The position numbers and the translations under genes are program-made. A stretch of 64,000 bases of DNA, taken from the NCBI GenBank assembly GCA_911728435.2, contig OU452199.1:44595004-44659003 (forward strand), read 5' to 3'. Positions 55,196 to 64,000 of the stretch are shown piece by piece; within the stretch, counting starts at the first letter, position 1, and the number at the start of each line of letters is the position of its first letter. The notes under the pieces are model-generated. The model was given only the letters and a program-made list of their open reading frames with translations. It did not search any database and was not told the DNA's origin. Source of the DNA: Apoderus coryli. Taxonomy: Eukaryota; Arthropoda; Insecta; Coleoptera; Attelabidae.

Positions 55196-56640
55196 ATAAT
55201 ATAGTCCAACTTGTTTCCTGACTACTGGAAGATAGCTCGTATATGTCCTATACATAAATCGGGAGATATTAACAGAATCGAAAACTATCGACCTATTTCA
55301 ATTCTTCCTAATTTCGCAAAGGTTTTTGAAATTGCTCTGCACAATAAGTTATTTGGGCAAATAAAACATAGGCTAGTTTACCAGCAACATGGGTTCATTA
55401 AGGGTCATTCTACGGTGACCAATCTAACCACTTTCCTGCAGGATGTAATTCCGGCTGTCGGTCGAGGTTTGCAAGTCGACGCAATCTATACTGACTTTTC
55501 CAAGGCGTTCGATAAAATTGATCATTCCCTGATTCAACAGAAGATGTGCGACATTGGCTTCGGCAGTAATCTGATATCTTTTTTTCAGTCCTATCTGGGA
55601 GCAAGGCAACAATTTGTTGAATACAATGGATTCAGTTCAAGTTCATTCACAGCCTCAAGTGGAACTCCGCAGGGCAGTACGTTGTCTCCTCTTCTCTTTG
55701 CAATATTCGTAAACGATATTGGCTCTGGTTTCAATAGCAATTATTTGTTGTTTGCGGATGATTTAAAATTGTATCGCACTGTTGTTTGTGAGAACGATTG
55801 CGCACAGCTTCAAACAGATCTGTGTCGGCTCTCAGAATGGTGTGATCTAAAAATAGACTTCCTCTAAATCTGAACAAATGTAAGTCGGTGACATTTACAA
55901 GACGTCAAGATCCGTTTTTGCGAAACTACACCATCGATAATTCAAATTTGGAACGCTGCGCTTAATCAAAGATCTTGGTGTATACTTGGATGGTTATTTA
56001 TCTTTCAATTACCACATTGAGCAAGTTTCTGCTAATGCTTTGCGAATGTTAGGATTTATTTTTAGACAGACCAGAGAATTCAACAACATGGACTGCCTGA
56101 AAAGTCTCTATTTCGCCTTTGTTGTGTCTATTTTGGAATTCGCTACAATCATTTGGTCGCCCATCTACCGTGTTCATATACAGAGATTGGAGAGTATCCA
56201 ACGTAAGTTTTTAAAATATTTGTCATTTAAAATTGCTGGATATTTTCCTCCTCGTGGGTGTGATCACGGCCTGTTACTGGCAAGGTTCGGATTGCGGCCG
56301 TTTGCCGAGAGACGCATCTTCGCGTTTCAGATCTTTCTTTTTAAGTTGATCAACAATATGTTGGATTGTCCTCTGTTGCTTCAGCAGCTATGGTTTCGTG
56401 TCCCTAGGGATCACTCTAGAAGCGCTAGTTTATTTTGGGTGCCACAGATTCATTCTAATTATGAATCTAAAGCACCGCTATTTCGGGCTTGTAAATACAG
56501 CAACCGATTAGTTATTAATGAAAACGTTGATTTTTTTAATGTATCGCTTGATTCTTTTAAGAAAAGTTTAGAGACATGTTTGCGGGCTACTGAATTGTAT
56601 TTGTTTTGATGAATTATGTTCATGTGTTAATTAATTATTG
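55196..56640 (+). pseudogene. Jockey/CR1-like LINE RT, two frameshifts
   Basis: The first frame (to 55867) holds FPDYWKIARICPIHKSGDIN, ENYRPISILPNFAKVFEIAL, motif A IYTDFSKAFDKIDHSLI, SGTPQGSTLSPLLFAIFVND and the intact catalytic box NYLLFADDLKLYR. A short middle part (LNLNKCKSVTFTRRQDPFLR) lies in another frame. The third frame, from about 55965 to 56609, holds DLGVYLDGYLSFNYHIEQVS, SILEFATIIWSPIYRVHIQR and the C-terminus ending CLRATELYLF. The RT catalytic residues survive, but small deletions near 55860 and 55960 break the frame. The 5' half is missing. The 3' UTR runs into AT-rich DNA. Confidence 0.9.
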
Positions 56641-58725
56641 TTATTATTAATTGTTCTTGTAATCCTCTCAATTTTCTTTGGTTTTGATGCGTGTATTTCC
56701 TTTTTTGTATTTTTCTATTTTTCAGTTAGTTCTAAGTTGGGTATTTTTGGTAACAAATTAAATTACTAATAATTAAGAACAGATAGTAAAATTATTGATA
56801 ATTGCAATGATTTTAAATAAAATTCTACAAAGCAGAATTATACCTCGAAACTTATCTGATTAGTTTGGCTATTATAAAAGTAGATTTCTTTTATTACTAT
56901 ATACAAAAATTGGTTATTTTTCTGGCTCACGGTGTAACAACTCGTCGATATTAGTTTTCATTTCGTTATACTTTTTTTCTCGTCGCTTATTTTATCTGGT
57001 CTCAATATTTTCAGTGTATATATCTACAGTGTTATATTGCTCCACATGCGTATTAAATTTAAAAATATGTTTAGAAAAAAAAAACCTTATCAGCAACAAT
57101 AATTCAAGATGGGTGACTGAGCAGATTGTCACAGCAGAATCTAGTACATGTGGCTGTTACTATCAAATTGTATAAATTCATTACAGCGTGACCTTAATTT
57201 ATAGAAAAAACAATGTTAATTTCGTCCAAATAGACTGTTAATGTGTTTACAGTGTTATTGTTTTATATTATTTGTTTTATTCGAATTATTATAATTTTTT
57301 TAAATAATACGAGAATAGAAAAATAAAATTAGCGCGATTATTAAGGTGATTTAATTAAAAATGTGTTATAAGCACGGTTTTGGGTTCCAAATGCCGTTAA
57401 AATGTAAGTAAAGTAATTATTTGAAATAGTAAATTCCCAACATTATTATATAACGTGCAAAAAATATTCTTGTTCGAATGTTCATAAACTACAGGGTTGT
57501 TTCTTAAGCAATCTAATATTTATGGAGGTTTAATCTTCACGTTATTCTCTCTATCTCTCTCTAGGTCTTACGACAATGGAAAACAGCTTTATTTAGGTTT
57601 TCAAAATTCGTTTAGGACATAGCTTCATATGTCCTAAACGAATTTTGAAAACCTAAAAGCTTTCAAAAAATATATATGTTGAACGTTATTAAAAATTATT
57701 ATCTAATTTGATAGATCTTCTTTCATTTTATTAATCTAAGAAAAACTATTGAACAACAACCGTGTTTTACTGTCGGGCATAAATTTTCTTGTTTAAATTC
57801 CACATTAAGTCTTCGCCATACCATATGGACACTGTTATGCAATACAGTGTCAACCCACAAAAATTGAAAAATCGAGTTATATATGCCAGGTCATCGCTTG
57901 AAGCGTTTTCTTCGTTTTGTAATAAAAATTTAAGTGATTTAGTTTATTTTGTTGGGATAAATTCGTACTTTTAAATGATTTTAACCCACAAAGATATTTA
58001 AGTAATTTAATTAATTTAATTCAATATCTTTAACGAAAAAATCTTTTGTTTAGTACCTTGTAAGAAATCCTATGTTTTCACTTCTTTTTCTTTATAGTGC
58101 GATGACCTTTTTTCTTAAAGAAAATTACATTCTTTAATTGACTCTGAGTCAACCGTGGGCTGCAGACTTTCCACCTCACGTAAAAAATCTCCGATTTTTT
58201 TACTCCTACTACTATAATGACCTTTTACCCGAAGTTATAATTCAAGAAAAAACGTAAAACCATAGGAGGAGACTATAACTCGTTTTGTACAGAATTGATT
58301 TGAAATCAAGAAATCAGCAAATGGTTGAAACTGCAGATTCAATATTAATACGGAAAATTTTAAAATTAGCACAACTTTTTCTACATCTAATAAAATTAAA
58401 AAAACAATAGTTAACTGGAACCCTGCGTAGCGAATGTCACGCAATCTACAGTTCTACAGCATTCTGATTTACCTACCACAATTTGACAAAAAGTCTCAAG
58501 TCATCACTCCGTTATTATACATTACACCTTATGAATATTCTCAGACCTATTATTAGTAATTCATCCTGATGATGTTAAGAATAATAAATAAAAAGCAAAA
58601 AAAGTAGCTGCGAACAACTTCTTGGATTTTAACTGTAATTTTCGAATGAAACGCACGAAAAAAATTGCTGTGTAAATACGGAAAGCCAAATTTGAAAAAT
58701 TTTTGGTAGGCTGGGTCATATGATG
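56641..58725. other. No gene recognised apart from a hairpin
   Basis: Strongly AT-rich. It contains the 30-bp perfect inverted repeat at 57592-57657 and otherwise no recognisable feature. Open frames at 57789-57974 and 58235-58444 carry no motif. Confidence 0.4.
57592..57657. repeat. Perfect 30-bp inverted repeat with 6-bp loop
   Basis: The arms at 57592-57621 and 57628-57657 are exact complements (TTTAGGTTTTCAAAATTCGT, then TTAGGACATA). The spacer is GCTTCA. Pairing continues imperfectly outwards (AGCTTT). No transposon ends or coding sequence are associated. Confidence 0.93.
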
Positions 58726-58729
58726 CAAA

Positions 58730-59350
58730 ATGTTCTTTGATACAAGTGTCAAAGAAATTAACAAGAAAAGACAGTTTAGTAGGGAATACTATTTTACAAA
58801 TACTAAAGTTTGTAAGAATACTTACCTTAAAACATTCGGAATTAGTCAGACCAGAATTGATTTTGCATTGTCTAAAGTTAGAACAAATGATACAATACAT
58901 AAAGGTGGAATAAACTCTGGCGGAAGAAACTCAATATCAGAAGAAAGGATTAATGAAGCTAATAAAACTTTTATTAATAATATACCCAGATACATATCGC
59001 GTTATACTCGAAATCCTACTACAGTTACATTTTTGTCGCTGCAAATCTAAATGTGCAAATTTTATATGACCTCACAATCTCCGATGAATCTCAAATTGTT
59101 GGCATATCTAAAGGTCGAACAACTAAAAGAAAATTCTTTGAGACAAATTGCCGCTATTATGGCCTGATGCTCGTGAATTGTTGGATGCTAAAATCCAAGA
59201 CCTTAAGGAAATGCTGAAATTAATTCCTAATGATTCAGATAGGTTTTACGAGTTTTTAGAATTGATAGGCCTGAAGATTTCGTAGATTACACCGAAGATT
59301 TTGGGACTCTCATAGGTTTTGAAGTTATTTTGAAGATTTTGATTTGCCGA
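58730..59350 (+). pseudogene. Decayed transposon-associated protein fragment (insect family, unnamed)
   Basis: The open frame 58730-59050 reads FSREYYFTNTKVCKNTYLKT, FGISQTRIDFALSKVR, NSISEERINEANKTFINNIP then RYISRYTR. I recognise this layout ('V-C-x-x-F/Y-L-x-T-x-I-S-x-x-R-I', then an 'I-x-x-I-P-x-x-x-S-H-Y-x-R' segment) from uncharacterised proteins that are repeated in insect genomes and appear transposon-derived. I cannot name the family. Downstream residues (ANLNVQILYDL, LKLIPNDSDRFYEFLE) lie in other frames, so the copy is degenerate. Confidence 0.5.
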
Positions 59351-62300
59351 GTATGTATGTAGAGTTAACTTCGATACTTAACGAAAGCAACAGAATGTTA
59401 TGGTACATAACGCATAGCATCTACTACTTATTTCCTGTAAGTTAGATACGCAATAACATGTCAAGTATCATTGCATACTTTTTAAACTCACAAGTCCGGT
59501 AGGGAGAATCGCTATATCAAAAATTGCATTTTTTTTCAAGAATATTAATATTTTCTGGAATATTTGTCAAAACAATTTTAATGTTAACTGCAAGTTACCA
59601 AAATACCTAAAATATTTTGTTGAATTTGGTCATACTTCAATAAAAGTAGGTGTTTTCATTGTCAAACTTTAAATGCGGTTTACTCAAAATGACAGGCGTG
59701 TGGCTTGAAACTCTATTGCTTAACACTGTCCATATGATGTCCATCCGATTATATTTAGATTAATCTGAGAAAATAACACGTTGCCAAAAATTATTGGTTT
59801 CATTCATATTACTGTCGGTATCCTTTTATATCCCCCAGGCATTATTTATTATACGTCTTATATACGAGGGAGAAATGTATCCAAAAACGCTGCATTCGAT
59901 GCCCTTTTATAATGTAAAGAGGCATGGGAACGGATAGCCCCTGTAAAATCGTTAAATTTATATATTTTAAATTAACTTTGGATAAACTATACATATTTCT
60001 TTGTATTAAGAAAACTGGAGAAACGAGAATCTTTATGAATAAAGTGAATCCAAATACATAATCAAATAAATAATTTTTTAGAACATTTTTATATAAAATA
60101 AATCAGCAATTTGCATCTGAGTAGATGCAACAGCATTACTTTATCCTCTTTTGTAATTAAGATTCCTGTTTAATTATTATAATTAAAATGCCAGAATAAC
60201 GAAACAGATTAATCCAGGGACTTTGTGAGTGGTGGTGTTGAGGGTAGAATATATTAGGTACATGGCTATAAGCGGTGCAGCCGAGGTTAGGTAATTAATT
60301 TATAAGTTAAATTTTTGAAGGGAAATTGTCCATGTAGGTATTTCAGTAAAATAAAATTTAATATAAAAAACCTCATTTAGGAAGCTCGTTATTATTTGTA
60401 TTAAAACAGTTAATTATTATTTAAAATTGAGTTTTTAACAAATGGATACAGGGACGGAGTTAGAACAATATCTTGCAAAATCAGCTTTAGGTAATAGATT
60501 AAAAGTTTTTAATTAAATTAAATTAAATAATGAACAAAATAATTTTTACAATCAAATATATTCTGGACAATGATTTGACACAAATGGCTTTAGGCATAAA
60601 TCGAACTTTGACGCACTAAATAACTCACCCTGTATATGTACTTACAGCTTACGAGTTTACTGCCAGTGGTCGATATGAACCCACCAACCTACCTGTCTAA
60701 TACGCTATACCTACACTGAATATTTTGGAAAATCTATATTAGCTCTCCAAACATTCGAATCCGGATAGTTTCAATAACATTTTGGCATCTATAGCTGCAA
60801 GTATGGTTACAGTGTATTAGCTATATAGGTAGTTTAGATATGTAGGTATTAGTTATGTACACATAGAACCTATTGGGAGATTTGAAGGGATAAAGCTGGA
60901 AATGTTTTATGATGTACCAGGTGTTTGCGGACAAATTTAGTCAATATTACCTAATCTAATATGTATGCTTACAATATATATTTGTAAGTAAACAATATAT
61001 ATTAAATTACGTACTTTTATTTTTGAGATACAAAGCTATTTTATCGCAAATTTTTTTGGTACCTATAGAATAATGATATTAGAAGAAGAAAGTTAAAAAA
61101 GCTCTTAATAATTTTAGAACAACGACAAAAAAATGTTTTGGAAGACACCCTGTATATTTTACCATACGAACACAATAATAATCTGGCGCGCAGATGTTTT
61201 TAAGTGTTGTATATTACAATAAAAACCGAGGGTCTTATTTTTGTAAACAGAAGACCATATAAGAATTTTTATTATTGTTGAAATGTCCCTTTTCAACTGA
61301 ACACAGATTGAAAAAAAAATATAAAGTAGGTTAACGCTATTCATTATATAATACGAAAGTAGTGTGAAAAGTTTTACAAATGAAAAAGAAAAACACACTA
61401 TTTATTTAAAAAATAATCCGAACGGATTCTATTTATCGTCTGCGGCACTGGTGTTGATGTATTTATTATTAGTTTTCCGCTCGACACTTAAAACCTATTT
61501 CTGTTTTATTTTATCCAAAACGGAAATGGTCTGTTAAATCAATTAAAGTAACTCATGGGGAGGACTTTGTTGTTTTTTTCTCTTTAGCAGTAGCTGTGAT
61601 TTATATTAATCAGTTTTTCTATCATGAATATCACTTAAATTTGATTTGGTAGGACAGATTTTACTATGCGGTAGCTCCTACTAAAACTAAATAAATTAAA
61701 ACACTATTCGAGTTCTAATTAGGATCTACAAGGTCTCTGGGAAATAAACTGGCATAGGTATAGCCGCGTCAATTATATGCCGTTGCTTTTTTTGTCGACA
61801 TTCTAATTTCATAAGAAAGTGAAGTGAAAATTTGACAATTTGTCTGAAGAACAATCAGTACCTACCCTGGTTTTCCTAAGAAAAATAGGCAGTAGATAGG
61901 TCCGAGCGTTCTTTTGTTTCTTATGGGAAAAAGTGAAAAAAAGGGAGTGGTGAATTTTCTGTGGGCCACAGTGTATTGTAAAACATAAATGGGTGTGCAT
62001 TATTAGTATTATCCATGTTTTAATATTAAGCTACATTTTTTATCGTACATAATATAATAATATAGTTGTTAACGATAACATTCAGTCTAAAATACCGTTG
62101 GATTTGGTTAAAAGGAAGTACGTTTAAGATAAATAAAATCCACATAAATCATATTTCCTGTTCGGAAACATAAAATCTTTGTGAAAGATGAAGTTATCAT
62201 GCAAAATACTGATAACTAATTATTTTTTAATTATTTATTTATTTCCGAATTATGTTCTCTGTCCAAATGTCATAGTTCTCCTGAGAACTCTCGCCAGAGA

Positions 62301-63311
62301 CCCTTTTGAAAACAATTGCATTGCGAGTCTTTCAGGCACTCAACCACCGTTCACTAGCTTGAAAATTAACGCAGTTAAATTCTTTAGCAAATTGTAGTCG
62401 TTTTGCTTTATTAAAGTTCCCGATATTGGTACGTTTTGATGCGTACGTAACACGTGAACCTATTGTAAAACTGCTTCATTTCCATCCTCGTAAGAACACA
62501 CCTGGACTCGTTTTCAACTGCTTGCAATATTAGTTTTCTTAGTTTTTACTATCAGATCTATACAACTTGGGGAAACACCGAATTTTGCAGCAACATCAAT
62601 TTGTGCAGCCTTTGAAACTTTAAATTTCTGAGCTAAACTTAAACACACACGCTTGGATATTTTACTTGATTCTTAAACAAAAACCAACTGAACATAAATT
62701 TGCGATTTACTAGACCTTGACTATAAAGTGCGTTCGGAATTCCCCAGGTGTCTCACAGAAATCTACCTGCTCTATTGCCTACCATTAGACGTTATAAACG
62801 CGTTAAGAACATCTTCAAAAGAATGCGATATACAAATGTAAATGGGAAACCCGAAAAGGCAAAGATCTCAATAAATTAATAAAAATTTATACATAAAAGT
62901 CCGGTAAAAATTTTATTATATAGAGTGCTACTCATTTTAGATTTACTATTTGCAGGGCTTTTTTACATTAAATTTCATTAATATATTCTAGGTCTTGAAA
63001 AAATTGCAATTGAGTTTCTTACCATAGACAGTGTCGACTATATTCTAAATTAATGTCACATTTTTGCAGAGTTCTTTAATTTATTCTATATAGGCAAATA
63101 TTTTGGTCCCTCTTTCAAATTAATTACGGAAGCCCTGTGTACATTAATTCTACATCCCTGTAATTTTTTTTTTGGCCAAGGTGTATCAACACAAAGAAAG
63201 CTACGTAATTTTTTTATCCAGTTTAGCAAAAATGAATTTTTTAAAGTTTTGCCTCTCTATATAAATGTGTCCACGGATAGAGTTTGGAAGAGGGAAAACT
63301 TTTTTATTTGT
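59351..63311. other. No gene recognised, about 4 kb
   Basis: AT-rich non-coding DNA. Two CACCCTGTATAT-type motifs in the same orientation end at 60632 and 61152, possible right ends of TA-flanked elements whose left ends I could not find. Minus and plus open frames (61159-61398, 61809-62000, 62188-62397) have no identifiable motif. Confidence 0.4.
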
Positions 63312-63397
63312 CGATTTAGAAGAAAAAGTCATTCTTTATAAAAACGTCTGCTTGTGTTGAAACTACAATTTCAAATACCAAATTTACGATTACTATA

Positions 63398-63603
63398 CAG
63401 GGTATATCAAAAATAACATTTTTAATGATTTTGATTTTTTTTATGAAAATATTTTTAAAATCGTGATTTATTACACCAATTGTGCCAAAAACACTAACTA
63501 ACTTTTTTCTCAAAATGGTTGATTTCATAGCTACTATTAAAATAATAAAATTAAAAAAACAAGAAATAAAAATCATTAAAAATATTATTTTTGATATACC
63601 CTG
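63398..63603. mobile_element. 206-bp MITE, TA-flanked, copy 1
   Basis: It starts CAGGGTATATCAAAAATAAC after TA and ends with the near-exact complement before TA (63604-63605). The inverted repeats run for nearly 40 bp. A minus-strand open frame through it (63316-63576) is not coding evidence. Confidence 0.85.
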
Positions 63604-63687
63604 TATAGTAAGAAAAAGTCATTCTTTATAAAAACGTCTGCTTGTGTCAAAACTACAAATTCAAATACCAAATTTACGATTACTATA

Positions 63688-63914
63688 CAGGGTATAACAA
63701 AATTAATATTTTTAATGATTTTGATTTTCTTGTTTTTTTTTTAATTTTATTATTTTAATAGTAGCTATGAAATTAACCACTTTGAGAAAAAAGTTTATTA
63801 GTGTTTTTTGCACAATTGGTGTAATAAATCACGGTTTTGAAAATATTTTCATAAAATTAAAAAAAAAACAAAAAAAATCAAAATCATTAAAAATGTTATT
63901 TTTGATACACCCTG
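63688..63914. mobile_element. 227-bp MITE, TA-flanked, copy 2, inverted relative to copy 1
   Basis: It starts CAGGGTATAACAAAATTAAT after TA and ends in TTTTTGATACACCCTG before TA (63915-63916). Its interior (TAATAGTAGCTATGAAATTA, GCACAATTGGTGTAATAAAT) is the reverse complement of the copy 1 interior, with point differences and small indels. Confidence 0.85.
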
Positions 63915-64000
63915 TATAGTAATCGTAAATTTGGTATTTGAAATTGTCATTTCGACACAAGCAGACGTTTTTATAAAGAATGACTTTTTCTTCTTAATCG

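Larger units (their letters stand above)
63312..64000. repeat. Palindromic cluster: repeated flank F with two inverted MITEs
   Basis: A flank sequence of about 78 bp (AAAAAGTCATTCTTTATAAA ... CCAAATTTACGATTACTA) occurs at about 63318-63395, again in direct orientation at about 63610-63685, and inverted at 63917-63996. Each gap holds a short CAGGGT-ended MITE, and the second MITE is in the opposite orientation to the first. The outermost bases (CGATT/AATCG) still pair at the window edge, so the palindrome may continue beyond 64000. It is best read as a tandem pair of F-MITE-F' units, the first lacking its right F'. Confidence 0.88.

Overview
The window reads as repeat-rich, AT-rich nuclear DNA of an arthropod, most likely an insect. 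No bacterial-style operons, rRNA or tRNA genes were found. Almost everything recognisable is a transposable-element remnant of types common in insects: Jockey/CR1-like and RTE LINEs, Tc1 and mariner, a DDE transposon with a DUF4817-like N-terminus and TA target sites, a copia-type retrotransposon, a Penelope-like element (PLE), and a Crypton-like tyrosine recombinase. The species cannot be named from the sequence. The only candidate host-derived coding region is an RS-rich open frame at 45.47-46.06 kb. It lacks a start codon and ends at a frameshift, so it is either a last exon or a broken retrocopy.

Layout: 0-3.3 kb holds four LINE reverse transcriptase (RT) fragments in one direction. 3.9-6.0 kb is a modular minisatellite. 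6.6-7.25 kb is a DDE pseudogene and 7.8-9.4 kb a Tc1 element with intact termini. 11.64-13.59 kb is a second, hairpin-rich minisatellite. 15.7-19.35 kb is a minus-strand LINE split by an RTE insertion with a 7-bp target duplication. 22.5-23.6 kb is another LINE. 24.2-28 kb has a mariner fragment, then a copia fragment split by a minus-strand LINE with a 12-bp target duplication. 28.9-30.1 kb carries a mariner fragment and the Crypton-like recombinase. 32.3-33.9 kb is the best preserved Jockey-like RT. 36.2-39.1 kb is a TA-flanked transposon with a LINE and a MITE inside it. 40.8-43.0 kb is a satellite with a 305-bp higher-order dimer. 43.6-44.8 kb is a PLE fragment with a GIY-YIG endonuclease and a hammerhead-like ribozyme at its 3' end. 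46.5-56.7 kb is a mosaic of LINE and mariner pieces. 56.7-64 kb is mostly unrecognised, with one hairpin, one transposon-associated coding remnant and a palindromic MITE cluster at the right edge.

Nothing here looks like a working multi-gene system. The value lies in datable nested insertions, satellite evolution, foldback structures and the ribozyme-like motif. The sites to look at first are the PLE hammerhead-like fold, the twin-priming-like inversion at 47.3 kb, the three-element nest at 36.2-39.1 kb, the 305-bp higher-order repeat, and the RTE insertion whose target duplication copies the two catalytic Asp codons of its host LINE.
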